Assembly: GCA_010692425.1 (NCBI GenBank)
Contig: JAAHHJ010000024.1
Coordinates: 1 to 64,000 of the forward strand
Reading direction: 5' to 3'
Length of the DNA stretch: 64,000 nt
Source of the DNA: Symploca sp. SIO3C6
Lineage (GTDB): Bacteria; Cyanobacteriota; Cyanobacteriia; Cyanobacteriales; Coleofasciculaceae
Part shown: piece by piece, positions 1-8,925 of the stretch
Numbering within the stretch: the first letter of the stretch is position 1
How the letters are laid out: the number at the start of each line of letters is the position of its first letter
The notes under the pieces: generated by a model
Told to the model about the DNA's origin: nothing
What the model saw: only the letters and a program-made list of their open reading frames with translations
Database searches by the model: none
Made by a program: the position numbers and the translations under genes

Positions 1-51
1 AGTTTAATGAAAGTCGAGGAATGGGCAGAGAAAAACTTTAAATTTACCTAA
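1..51 (+). CDS. possible 3' end of an upstream gene (partial)
   Basis: From base 1 an open frame runs 16 codons to a TAA at 49-51, giving a charged tail ending EEWAEKNFKFT. This could be the C-terminus of a gene that begins before the window. It is too short to assign, and chance openness is possible. Confidence 0.3.
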   Translation, partial: SLMKVEEWAEKNFKFT

Positions 52-153
52 GTATTTTTACTCAGCAACTGCCTCGATTTAGCGCTCGCCTTGAACTCCC
101 TCAGTCCATGTGACAGTTGAGGGTGCGGAATGTGGGTTTAAATAACGAACAGC

Positions 154-173
154 CTAGGCACTTTGGTGCCTAG
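154..173. terminator. perfect 8-bp hairpin between genes
   Basis: CTAGGCAC and GTGCCTAG form a perfect 8-bp stem around a TTTG loop, 35 bases before the GNAT gene. No T-run follows on the + strand, so it may be a weak terminator for the upstream gene or a palindromic binding site. Only the base pairing is directly visible. Confidence 0.4.
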
Positions 174-207
174 CCAAAATCACAGTTCAACTCCAGAATA
201 AAAAAGA

Positions 208-702
208 ATGTGCCAATTGAGGGAAGCTACAGAAAAAGATTTTGAAGGAATATGCAAGCTCATTAAAAGCCAAGAAGAACTATTTCTAATTTACCCAAAC
301 GGCAAATATCCCTTAACTGTAGCCCAAGTCAAAGAACTCTCTCAAGTAAGAAAAGAATTAACTGTAGCAGTTGAAGGAAAAACAATTATTGGTTTTGCCA
401 ACTTTTATGATTATCAGCGAAGTAAACATGCTTTTATCGGTAATGTAGTTATTGCTCAAAGCTGTCGAGGTAGAGGACTAGGGAAAAAAATTGTTTCATA
501 TATGCTGAAAATCGCCTATGAGAAATATAATCTACCAGAAGTAAGAATTTCAGTATTTAACCAAAATACACCAGCATTATTACTATATTCAGGTTTGGGT
601 TTTACTCCCTATGAAATTGAAGAACGCAAAAGCCCACAAGGCAATAGAATTGCACTTATTCACATGAAAGTAACGAGGATAAATCATGACTCTGAACAAT
701 GA
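208..702 (+). CDS. GNAT-family N-acetyltransferase
   Basis: This 164-residue protein has the length and layout of a single GNAT domain, which transfers an acetyl group from acetyl-CoA to an amine. The acetyl-CoA pyrophosphate loop is visible as QSCRGRGLGK at residues 84-93. A motif-B-like stretch, NQNTPALLLYSGLGF, lies at about 118-132, as in RimI/YjcF-type enzymes. No signal peptide or membrane segment is seen, so it should be cytosolic. The substrate cannot be told from sequence. It converges on the acyltransferase gene to the right, with 7 bases between the two stops. Confidence 0.85.
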   Translation: MCQLREATEKDFEGICKLIKSQEELFLIYPNGKYPLTVAQVKELSQVRKELTVAVEGKTIIGFANFYDYQRSKHAFIGNVVIAQSCRGRGLGKKIVSYMLKIAYEKYNLPEVRISVFNQNTPALLLYSGLGFTPYEIEERKSPQGNRIALIHMKVTRINHDSEQ

Positions 703-709
703 ACTATCC

Positions 710-1600
710 TTACTGCACTTCTTGAATCAAACTATCTAATGCCCATTGCATCTGAGAACGAACAAGTTCATAACAAGCATCAACATATTGGCGATCGCTT
801 GCTGCGGCCCGTCCATAACGTTCAAATATAATTGGTGCACAGACACGAGTATGAATTTGCACAGGTATAGGAATATTCATCGTCGGCCCAATTCCTATTC
901 CCCAAGGCAACCCCAAAAGAATTGGAAATACCCCTATATCAGGTTCTAGTGAAAAAGGCAAGCCCCAGGCTTTAAGTTGCTGCACTTGTTCGTAAATATC
1001 TGTCAGCACAATTAAGGTATCGTGGGCACCATGAGCAATGATTGGCACAATTGGTACCTCTTCCCGCAGCGCCAGTTTAATGAATCCCTTGCGCCCTGCC
1101 AAGTTAATTAAATGCCTTTGGCTGTGGGGGCGGAACATATCTTGAGCCCCTCCAGGATAGACAAGTACCGCCGCATCCCTCTGCAAAGCTGCGATCGCTA
1201 CTTTCGGATGAGCTATAATTGCCCCTACCTGTGATGCTAGTCGAGAAATGCCGGTAAATTGCCAAGCCAGTGGATGCATGAGTCCGTAGGCGGGACGCTC
1301 GTGACCAAACCGAAGATACCAATCATACATGAACATTGAGGTATCTGGTGAGGCATAACCTCCATTATGGGAACCGACAATTAGCACTTTTCCTTGAGCA
1401 GGCATATGATGCCAGCCGTCGGTTTGTACTCGAAAATAGTAGCGGTAGAACCATTCAGCAATCGGTATCCAAGCTTCAATTACTTTAGGATCACGTTCGT
1501 CTAACGACCAACCATCCAAACGAGGGCCAGAGGTATTGCCCTCACGAGAGTCACTTTTGTTAGGAAAATTGCTCCTGAGGAGCTCAAAATATTCAAACAA
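710..1600 (-). CDS. lysophospholipid acyltransferase-like protein (PlsC/LPLAT superfamily)
   Basis: A 296-residue protein resembling bacterial glycerophospholipid/lysophospholipid acyltransferases. The first acyltransferase block is GSHNGG (residues 76-81) with an Asp five residues later, a variant of the usual H-x4-D. The block YPGGAQ (148-153) matches the PEG/PGG substrate-binding motif. The HNGGYASPD spacing is unusual, so it may be a divergent subgroup. The frame opens with TTG at 1600; a nearby ATG at 1610 is out of frame, so the exact start is uncertain. A role in membrane lipid remodelling is inferred from the family. Confidence 0.7.
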   Translation of the reverse strand: MFEYFELLRSNFPNKSDSREGNTSGPRLDGWSLDERDPKVIEAWIPIAEWFYRYYFRVQTDGWHHMPAQGKVLIVGSHNGGYASPDTSMFMYDWYLRFGHERPAYGLMHPLAWQFTGISRLASQVGAIIAHPKVAIAALQRDAAVLVYPGGAQDMFRPHSQRHLINLAGRKGFIKLALREEVPIVPIIAHGAHDTLIVLTDIYEQVQQLKAWGLPFSLEPDIGVFPILLGLPWGIGIGPTMNIPIPVQIHTRVCAPIIFERYGRAAASDRQYVDACYELVRSQMQWALDSLIQEVQ

Positions 1601-1640
1601 GGTCTTTCATACACCAACAATGATCCTTTTCAAAAGTAAC

Positions 1641-4526
1641 TCAAAAATCTCTACAGCCAGCAGGTTGATGCCAGGAACCCTTAACGGTACTATTAGGAAC
1701 CTGTGCTATTAACTCCACTTGACCTGAATTATTAACAATCCAGCTAGTTGCCTCGACGATAGTAATCTGCTGAAGCGGTAATCTCACCTCAGCATTGGGT
1801 TGCTGTAACTGGACTACAGGGGAAGGGTTATTTTCTCGATCATCTAAAAATCGCCAATCCTGCCAAGCTTGCTGAGTTGGTAAAGTTTGAGTGGGATTGA
1901 GAGGTAAACCACCTTGTCCAGTAACGACAAATGTATTTCCCTTATCAGCAGGACAAGCGGCAGCAATTTGACTACTTTGGTCAGTGATATCGGTAGGCAA
2001 CTCCACTAACCCAGCACTAGGGTCAATCTCGGGAGTATTTAGTTCCACAATACCGTAAAATTCAACACCAAGCTCAGAGGTAGCAGTAATATCACTCTCT
2101 GGGGTTAGTTGTTCCCTAAACTCAGTGCCAAAGATACCTTGAGCGGTAATACTTACTCGCCCCCCTCTGCCCTGTTGAGCATTAGCGGTAATATCGCTAT
2201 TTTCTAGAGCAGTCAAAGTATTGGTGTCAATGATAATATTGCCACCATCTGTATTACCCGCATTAGTGGTAATTTTGCTACCGCCAAGTAACAATAACTC
2301 TTGGGTTTGTAGCGTTATGTCACCACCTTCACCCCTAGCAGTGGCAGCATTAAGAGTAGCGCCATTATCCAACCGGAGCGAATCGGCAACAACTTCCAGC
2401 CTACCAGCATTCCCGGAGCCAAGACTATTAACGGCAATTGCTGCACCATCCCGGATAATCAACTCGCCAGCATTAACTCTGAAAATGCCAGCATCACCGC
2501 TAGCTTGAAGATTAGGAAAATCTGCACGTCCGGAAGAAGATACTAAACTAGTGGGAACCTCTACAGGTACCCCTTGTCTGTTAGTAATTCCGGTTCCGAT
2601 TAATTCTAGAGTTTCAGAGACATTAACCGTCAATATTCCTCCTTGCCCAGCACTGAAAGTGGTGGTTGAGATATTTGCACCACCACCAATTGTCAAATTC
2701 CGAGATGAAACACTCACATCTCCTGCTGGGGAGTCACTAAAGCTGCTACTGCCTGGACCACTACCAAACCTACCATCAGGTGATAAGCCAGATATTTCTA
2801 TAAAATCTGAGACATTCAAGACTATATCTCCTGCTGGTCCTCCCAAGGGAATTATTTCAGTTCCCACCAGCGACCCAGTCTGAGTTCCCACTTGTGCCCC
2901 CCCTTGCATAATCATCCGTTGTGTATTAACTTCAATATTGCCCCCTGCGCCAGTACCAAAAAGACTGTTGGCGAAAATACCAGCAGGAACTAGCGCCCCT
3001 GCCGGAGTTCTCAGTAGTTCCACAGATTCGGAGGCATTAACTAGCAAATTTCCCCCTGCTCCTTGACCAAAAGTAAAGGCTTGCAGGAGTCCCCCATCTT
3101 GCACTATTAACTGCTTGGTATCAACATTGAGATTCCCTGCGGCTCCAGTTGTCCTCTGTAAAGTTCCAGTTACAAATAAAGAACCAGTAATTTCCATAGA
3201 TTCAGAGGCTCTGACAACTATATTGCCTCCTGCACCTGTACCACCTGTGGTTGTAGATACAAGCGCACCATCTTGAAGTGTTAACCGAGTTGTATCAATA
3301 GTTAACTTCCCAGCTGAACCAGTCCCTGCTGCTGCCGCCAGTAAACCGCTTTCTGCATCAGAGATTTCCAGTTCGCCAGATATACCAGATGATAAAATAT
3401 TTCGCTGTAAATTCTCAAATCCAGAGCCACTTAGTTCCACTGACTCGGAAGCACTAATAGTTAAATCTCCCCCTCGCCCCTCACCAAAGGTTGTTGCCGA
3501 TACTAATGCCCTATCCTGGACTTGCAACTGCTCTGTGGCAATAATTAAGTCTCCACCAGCTCCAGCACCTATAGTATCAGCCTGCAAACTGCTGAGCAAT
3601 TGACCATCTGCTGAGGTACCACTCACGGCTACTAACTCGGTGGCGTTTACTCTCAAGTTGCCCCCTGGTTGAGAACCCTCAGTAATTGTCAACACCTGTG
3701 AGCCACCGCTAACTAAAACTTGTCGCCCTTGAAGCTGAATCTCACCGCCACCTTCCCCACTGGCATTGATTGCTGAGTTTTGGAACAGTTGAATGTCTTG
3801 AAATTTATCGACGCCCTCATATCCCAAGGCAAAACCTGCTGCGGTTGGGGTAAGACTAACTGAAGCCTGAGCAACGCTGCCCATTTCAATTCTTCCTGAA
3901 GAGGCAGTAATAGTACCCCCCGTTAGGGTAACATCTCCCCCCAGCAGAGCTAGGGTATTACCCGGTTTTACTGCTAAACCAATACCGTCTGTGCCTGCTA
4001 TCTCAATAGCACCAGGATTTTGCCCCAACTGCAAGCCAATGGGAACACTTATTGTCAGCAAGGGTGGTGCGTTGGCTTCACTGGCACTGAAAAAGCCGCC
4101 CTCTGCAAAGATTACACTCTCGGCTGTAGTGCCCAGAAAAGAGCCACCAAGCTCCAATCTGGCATTTTCCCCAAACACAATGCCATTGGGATTAATGAAA
4201 AATAGGTTAGCTTTACCGTTGGCACGGATTAAACCATCAATATTGGAAATTTGTCCTCCGGTAACGCGGCTAATAATATGGTCGATGGTCAGAGCATTGT
4301 TAAAAAATGCTTCTGTACCTATGGGAACTGAAAACTCTTGGAAACTATGGAAGAGATTACCGCCAGAAGTTGTGCCACCTTCAATTACAAAGCTGTTGCC
4401 CTGTTGGTTAATGTTGGAGTTGATTGGCAAAGTTTCATCGCCTAGGATTTGGGCATTACTAGGTTGTTTAGTAACTGCTAATAGAGTGCAAGTAACAATA
4501 GAGGAGAGCAGGAGTTTAAGCTTCAT
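1641..4526 (-). CDS. filamentous haemagglutinin N-terminal domain (TpsA-like) surface protein
   Basis: A 961-residue exported protein. A signal peptide (basic N-terminus, hydrophobic core, cut near SNA-Q at about residue 25) is followed by the TPS/haemagglutination domain at about 30-160, with the characteristic segments NLFHSF, IISRVTGG, IDGLI and NLFFINPNGIVFG. The rest is a long series of GxGGN(L/I)xVxAxE repeats typical of a right-handed beta-helix. The C-terminal region has two separated Cys residues (CPADK near 895 and the final CRDF). Such proteins are exported by an outer-membrane TpsB/ShlB transporter; none is encoded in this window. It is divergent from the CHAT gene across a 456-base gap. 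The ligand is unknown. Confidence 0.85.
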   Translation of the reverse strand: MKLKLLLSSIVTCTLLAVTKQPSNAQILGDETLPINSNINQQGNSFVIEGGTTSGGNLFHSFQEFSVPIGTEAFFNNALTIDHIISRVTGGQISNIDGLIRANGKANLFFINPNGIVFGENARLELGGSFLGTTAESVIFAEGGFFSASEANAPPLLTISVPIGLQLGQNPGAIEIAGTDGIGLAVKPGNTLALLGGDVTLTGGTITASSGRIEMGSVAQASVSLTPTAAGFALGYEGVDKFQDIQLFQNSAINASGEGGGEIQLQGRQVLVSGGSQVLTITEGSQPGGNLRVNATELVAVSGTSADGQLLSSLQADTIGAGAGGDLIIATEQLQVQDRALVSATTFGEGRGGDLTISASESVELSGSGFENLQRNILSSGISGELEISDAESGLLAAAAGTGSAGKLTIDTTRLTLQDGALVSTTTGGTGAGGNIVVRASESMEITGSLFVTGTLQRTTGAAGNLNVDTKQLIVQDGGLLQAFTFGQGAGGNLLVNASESVELLRTPAGALVPAGIFANSLFGTGAGGNIEVNTQRMIMQGGAQVGTQTGSLVGTEIIPLGGPAGDIVLNVSDFIEISGLSPDGRFGSGPGSSSFSDSPAGDVSVSSRNLTIGGGANISTTTFSAGQGGILTVNVSETLELIGTGITNRQGVPVEVPTSLVSSSGRADFPNLQASGDAGIFRVNAGELIIRDGAAIAVNSLGSGNAGRLEVVADSLRLDNGATLNAATARGEGGDITLQTQELLLLGGSKITTNAGNTDGGNIIIDTNTLTALENSDITANAQQGRGGRVSITAQGIFGTEFREQLTPESDITATSELGVEFYGIVELNTPEIDPSAGLVELPTDITDQSSQIAAACPADKGNTFVVTGQGGLPLNPTQTLPTQQAWQDWRFLDDRENNPSPVVQLQQPNAEVRLPLQQITIVEATSWIVNNSGQVELIAQVPNSTVKGSWHQPAGCRDF

Positions 4527-4982
4527 TCGTTAAGACCTAAAATAGAGAAAGTTAATGTCAGCAAAATTTTGAATAAAAATTCAAAATTTTCTTTTATGGC
4601 AATTATTTTGGATCGAATTATTACAATTTCAGGGAGAAAAAACTAATCTTTTTATTAACTGCTAGACTAACATTAAGCTAAATAAAAGCACTCAAAAGGT
4701 AGCAACCAAGCTTGTACGATCTGGTTGTTTATTGCAGAAAAAGCAATTGTGAACACTAACTGACACTATGTTAAAAATCAGCAAGCCAAAATACGCTTAG
4801 TAAGCTAATGTGCATTTAAATTACATATTCTTCAGTTAAGAAACAAACTGTCAAATCCTCTCCCTGTCTCTGTATCTCCGCGTCTGCCTGTCTCCGTATC
4901 TCCGTATCTCCGTATCTCCCTGTCTCCGTGTCTCCGTGTCCCCGCGTCTATCTCAACAAGCAATTTAAAAACTTGAGAGCTT
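4527..4982. other. intergenic region between TpsA-like and CHAT genes
   Basis: This 456-base AT-rich spacer separates two divergent genes and should hold both promoters. I see no reliable promoter consensus and no ORF. Its right third is the C/T-rich minisatellite listed separately, which places repeat DNA directly upstream of the CHAT gene. Confidence 0.6.
4857..4952. repeat. C/T-rich minisatellite (units like TCTCCGTA / TCTCCGTG)
   Basis: Imperfect tandem units of about 8 bases (TCTCCGTA, TCTCCGTG, TCTCCCTG, CCCCGCG) run for about 95 bases. Read on the other strand they are GGAGACACGG/GGAGATACGG, the same unit as the array at 51264-51430. It ends about 30 bases before the CHAT start codon. 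Confidence 0.85.
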
Positions 4983-7844
4983 ATGCCTAGAGCTAGTTTT
5001 TTGAGGTTACGCTATCAGAGTATTTGTGTTGGCATAGCATTGCTGACATGCTTGTTAGTGATCTCAATTTCCCCTGGTTTGGCTCAGAAGTCACATTTTC
5101 AAGAAGTGGGGGATTCAAAACCCACTGACTGCCTGCCGCCAGGAAATTCCTGGCAATTGGGCAGAAAAAAACCTTCTGCCTTGGGGCTTCTGCCTCCTGC
5201 CTTTGCTTTTGAGTTGCCTCAACCTGAGAAATTATTGGCTAGCGCGAAAGTCGAAACAAAATTGTCATCTACCCCGAGACTTCTTAGTAAGCAAGAAGTT
5301 ATCAACTCTAAAAATAGCGCTGACGTTTACAGTTTGTTAGAGCGAGGTAAAAAACTTTTTGCAGAGGGAGATTTTACTGAAGCCCATCGAGTTTGGCAAC
5401 AAGCAGCTCAAAGTTACCAGCAACAACTCGATTGGCTTGGACAAGCGCGAGCGCTCAATTATGTGTCCTTGGCTCAATTAAATTTGGGAGCATGGGAAAC
5501 AGTCCAAAGCACTATTAATCAAAGTTTAAATCTCTTAAAAAGTTCTGAAAACTTAAACCTAGAGGGAAAAAAAATACTAGCTCACACTCTCAATACCCAA
5601 GGCAATATTCAACTAGTACTCGGACAAGCCGAAGAGGCACTCGTTACCTGGCAACAAGCAGCGATAATCTATCAGTCTGTTGGAGATGTTAGCGGTTTTC
5701 TAGGCAGTCAAATTAATCAAGCTAAAGCCTGGCAAAGTTTAGGAAACTATCAACGATCACAGCAGCTTTTAGATGCTTCACTTACTCAACTCCAATCCCA
5801 ACCTGATGCCGCAATTAAAGCCACAGGCTTAAGAAGCTTAGGAGTTGCTCTGCAAGCAGTAGGAGACTTGAGTCAATCGCAGATCAGCTTAGAGCAAAGT
5901 TTAACAATTGTCGAAGGATTAGAGGTAACAAACCCAGTATTTGCTAGAGAAAAGACAGCTATTCTCATGGCTTTAGGGAAAACTCTCGCCGCTTTGCAAA
6001 AGACAGAGGAAGCATTAGAACGCTATCAACAGGCAGCAGCAACAACTGATACTTTAACTAGCACTAAAGCCCAACTCCTTCAACTTAGCCTATTGCTCGA
6101 AATTATAAATAAAAGTTGTTCCTCTACTATTACTCCTGGTGGTGAAGAACTAGGAAAGTGGACTCAAGTTCTAGCCTTATTACCCCAAATTCAATCTAAT
6201 CTTGTCAAGCTTTCCCCTAGTCGAGAAGCAGTTTATGCCAGGGTTAATTTTGTCGCTAGCCTGATGAAGATTAGGAGAGGGGGAGATGGGGAGAGGGGGG
6301 AATGGGGAGAGCAAGTTGGAATCAATTACCAAGAGCTGGCTCGAATTTTGGCTCAGGCTGTTGCTCAGGCGAGAAGGTTGCAAGATTTGCGGGCCCAAAC
6401 CTATGCTTTAGGTCAATTGGGACACTTGTATGAAAGTTCTAGACAATGGCAAGAGGCAAAGGAGTTAACCCAACAAGCCCTACTTATTGCTGTGGAGAAT
6501 AATGCCCCAGATATTGCCTATCAGTGGCAGTGGCAACTGGGGCGAATTCTTCAACAGCAGGGCAAAACTTCAAAAGCGATTACTGCTTACAGCAATGCTA
6601 TTACTAACCTACAATCTTTGCGCCAAGAACTAGTTATTCTCAACTCCGATGTACAGTTTGCATTCACAGAAACTGTCGAACCAGTTTACCGAGAGTTAGT
6701 GGCATTGCTATTACAATCTGCTCCTAATCAAAACAATCTTCAACGAGTTCGTGAACTGATAGAAGCTCTGCAAGTTGCTGAACTGGAAAACTTCTTTCGG
6801 CAAGCCTGTCTACAGCCTTTAGCCAAACAAATTGACGAGGTAGACCTTAAAGCTGCAGTCATTTATCCAATTATGCTACCAGATAGTTTGGTAGTAATTG
6901 TCTCTACTCCTGGACAACCTCTATTCCACTACCAAACTCAACTAACTCAGGCTGAAGTTGAAACTGCGATCGCTCAGCTCAGATTATACTTGAATCCTCA
7001 TTTCTTTGATGAGGATCGTTTGCAGCGCTCCCAACAAATTTATGATTGGCTGATTCGACCTGCAGAAGCAAAATTCATGAAAAATGGTGTGGAAACTTTG
7101 GTTTTTGTGCTGGATGGTCTTTTGCGCAGCCTACCAATGGCAGCTCTCCATGATGGTCAAAATTATCTAATTGAAAAATATAGTATTGCCCTTACTCCAG
7201 GACTACAACTTTTAGAACCTCAAACTTTAGCAAATAAGCCTCTCAAAGCCTTAACTGCTGGACTCAGTGAATCTCGTCAAGGCTTTGCCGCTTTGCCAGC
7301 GGTAGAAAATGAGGTAAACCAAATTGCCTCTAACTTTAATTCTTCCATCCTACTTAATCAAAACTTCACCTCAGAACAGTTGAAAAAGCAAATTAATAAG
7401 CTGCCTTTCCCCATCATTCATTTAGCTACTCATGGTCAATTTAGTTCTAACTCCCAAGAGACATTTCTGGTAACTTGGGATGGTCGTCTCAACGTTGACG
7501 ATTTAAATGAATTACTACGGGCTAAACAACAAGACCTTAACAATCCGATAGAATTACTGGTTCTCAGTGCTTGCCAAACTGCAACAGGGGATAAAAAAGC
7601 AGCTTTGGGATTAGCAGGATTAGCTGTGCGCTCTGGTGCCCGTAGTACCCTTGCGACTCTTTGGCAGGTGAAAGATGAATCTACTGCTAGTTTAATGGTT
7701 AAATTTTACCAACAACTAGCCCAAGAGCAGAGTATGACAAAAGCTCAAGCACTGCGTAAGGCTCAACTTGAACTCTTAAAGCAACCTCAGTACCAGCACC
7801 CCTTTTATTGGGCACCCTTTGTACTTGTAGGAAACTGGTTATAG
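4983..7844 (+). CDS. exported TPR-CHAT (caspase-like) protein
   Basis: A 953-residue protein. Residues 1-35 form a signal peptide or anchor ending near GLAQ. A TPR/helical-repeat region spans about 110-560, and a C-terminal CHAT domain spans about 640-953. CHAT is a caspase/separase-clan peptidase fold; the expected dyad is present as HLATHG (His817) and LSACQTA (Cys864), so proteolytic activity is plausible. The end IxHPFYWAPFVLVG is the standard CHAT terminus. Export to the periplasm or surface fits its adhesin neighbour. Two in-frame repeat insertions are visible: residues about 52-74 just after the signal peptide, and residues 431-443, a Gly/Glu/Arg-rich linker encoded by a minisatellite. 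DUF928 and CHASE2 kinase genes follow on the same strand. The substrate is unknown. Confidence 0.9.
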   Translation: MPRASFLRLRYQSICVGIALLTCLLVISISPGLAQKSHFQEVGDSKPTDCLPPGNSWQLGRKKPSALGLLPPAFAFELPQPEKLLASAKVETKLSSTPRLLSKQEVINSKNSADVYSLLERGKKLFAEGDFTEAHRVWQQAAQSYQQQLDWLGQARALNYVSLAQLNLGAWETVQSTINQSLNLLKSSENLNLEGKKILAHTLNTQGNIQLVLGQAEEALVTWQQAAIIYQSVGDVSGFLGSQINQAKAWQSLGNYQRSQQLLDASLTQLQSQPDAAIKATGLRSLGVALQAVGDLSQSQISLEQSLTIVEGLEVTNPVFAREKTAILMALGKTLAALQKTEEALERYQQAAATTDTLTSTKAQLLQLSLLLEIINKSCSSTITPGGEELGKWTQVLALLPQIQSNLVKLSPSREAVYARVNFVASLMKIRRGGDGERGEWGEQVGINYQELARILAQAVAQARRLQDLRAQTYALGQLGHLYESSRQWQEAKELTQQALLIAVENNAPDIAYQWQWQLGRILQQQGKTSKAITAYSNAITNLQSLRQELVILNSDVQFAFTETVEPVYRELVALLLQSAPNQNNLQRVRELIEALQVAELENFFRQACLQPLAKQIDEVDLKAAVIYPIMLPDSLVVIVSTPGQPLFHYQTQLTQAEVETAIAQLRLYLNPHFFDEDRLQRSQQIYDWLIRPAEAKFMKNGVETLVFVLDGLLRSLPMAALHDGQNYLIEKYSIALTPGLQLLEPQTLANKPLKALTAGLSESRQGFAALPAVENEVNQIASNFNSSILLNQNFTSEQLKKQINKLPFPIIHLATHGQFSSNSQETFLVTWDGRLNVDDLNELLRAKQQDLNNPIELLVLSACQTATGDKKAALGLAGLAVRSGARSTLATLWQVKDESTASLMVKFYQQLAQEQSMTKAQALRKAQLELLKQPQYQHPFYWAPFVLVGNWL
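5138..5204 (+). repeat. palindromic dispersed repeat inserted in frame in the CHAT gene
   Basis: Two nested palindromes lie side by side in coding DNA: GCCAGGAA/TTCCTGGC (5138-5154) and GGCAGAA/TTCTGCC (5160-5180). They are followed by the repeated CTTCTGCC/CTCCTGCC motif. The encoded peptide RKKPSALGLLPPAF (residues 61-74) resembles one in the gene at 11524-13032, and the DNA resembles the core of the elements at 53905 and 55635. Confidence 0.7.
6272..6311 (+). repeat. G/A-rich minisatellite inside the CHAT gene
   Basis: Units GGGGGAGAT and GGGGAGAG run in frame for about 40 bases and encode the low-complexity linker RRGGDGERGEWGE (residues 431-443). The unit matches the intergenic array at 51264-51430, so this is probably the same repeat type tolerated within a linker. 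Confidence 0.75.
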
Positions 7845-8077
7845 TTGTTAAGGATTAATACCAAGTTGCTTTTTGGACAGAGGGCATGAATAATCTAATA
7901 ATTAGCTCTTAAAAAGCAACTTATTATAAATATGACTATGGAGAGTTTGCTGAGTCTCAGATAGCAAGTTTTAATAAAAAAGGCAGATTTATTTCTTGCT
8001 CCCGTTCGTACCTGATAGACAGCTTGAACTGATAGCCCTAATTATGTTAGCGATCGCGGATTGAATGGAAATAGTTG

Positions 8078-8851
8078 ATGAGAATTGCAAAATCCAAAAT
8101 TACCAAACCAATGAATTTCGGTTTAAGTACTCTATCTCTTTCCATAGCAGTTTTCTCGGGTTTATTAACCCAGCTTAGAGCTCAATCAGAAATAAATTTC
8201 AGGGGCAATTATGGCGACAGCAAAATTACCTCTATTGTTAAGTTTGTTCCCCCCAGTGATCAAATAGTTGACAATAGTCGAGGAGGAGCATCCCGCGCTG
8301 AAATAAAATGCAGTCATGATCAAGCCTACAATCATTCTTTTAAGGCTTTGCTACCAGCTTCTAACCAGGGATTAACTGTTGCCACTCATCCCAGCTTCTT
8401 AGTTTATTTACCTAAAACTTCTGCCCCGATAATTCATTTTACTTTGAGGGATGAAAATAACCGTGGAGTTTACCAAACAACAGTTCCAATTGTGAAGACA
8501 GGAGGTATTGTTAGCATCAGTCTTCCTGAGGATCAACCACCTCTACAACTTGGCAAAACTTATCAGTGGTCTGTAGCCTTAATTTGTCAACCAACCCAAA
8601 CTGATATTCCCTTTGCCAGTGGTAAAGTAAGGCGTATCGAACTCAATTCATCTCTAAGTAGTCAGCTAGACAACAAGAATCTTCTACAACAAGCCTTTTC
8701 CTACGGACAAGCGGGTATTTGGTATGAATCTCTAGTCATTCTTGCCCAGCTCCGAAAAACTAGACCAGATGACCAAACTATCGCTGATAATTGGCTGCAA
8801 TTATTAAATTCAGTAGGACTAGAGGAGATTGCTGCTGAACCACTTCTTTAG
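8078..8851 (+). CDS. DUF928-type exported protein
   Basis: A 257-residue protein beginning at the ATG at 8078; a TTG one codon earlier is also open. The N-terminus has a signal peptide ending near LRAQ. The central part carries the DUF928 signature: a Cys/His-containing lead-in, HPSFLVYLPKTSA, then FTLRDEN, then LGKTYQWSVALICQP with a conserved Cys. The tail ends in an alpha-helical SYGQAGIWYESL segment. DUF928 has no known function but in cyanobacteria is commonly found near CHAT, CHASE2 and TPS-type genes, as here. A periplasmic partner role is inference. Confidence 0.8.
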   Translation: MRIAKSKITKPMNFGLSTLSLSIAVFSGLLTQLRAQSEINFRGNYGDSKITSIVKFVPPSDQIVDNSRGGASRAEIKCSHDQAYNHSFKALLPASNQGLTVATHPSFLVYLPKTSAPIIHFTLRDENNRGVYQTTVPIVKTGGIVSISLPEDQPPLQLGKTYQWSVALICQPTQTDIPFASGKVRRIELNSSLSSQLDNKNLLQQAFSYGQAGIWYESLVILAQLRKTRPDDQTIADNWLQLLNSVGLEEIAAEPLL

Positions 8852-8925
8852 GGCTCTGAGTTTGTTCATTTTTGATGGTCATTGATGCAAGTATGTTACT
8901 TATCCCCGGAATTTAATAAAAATTA

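Noticed and set aside
2221-4533. Several plus-strand frames inside the TpsA-like gene
   Set aside because: They mirror the Gly/Ala/Ser-rich repeat codons of the real gene on the minus strand and have no family features.
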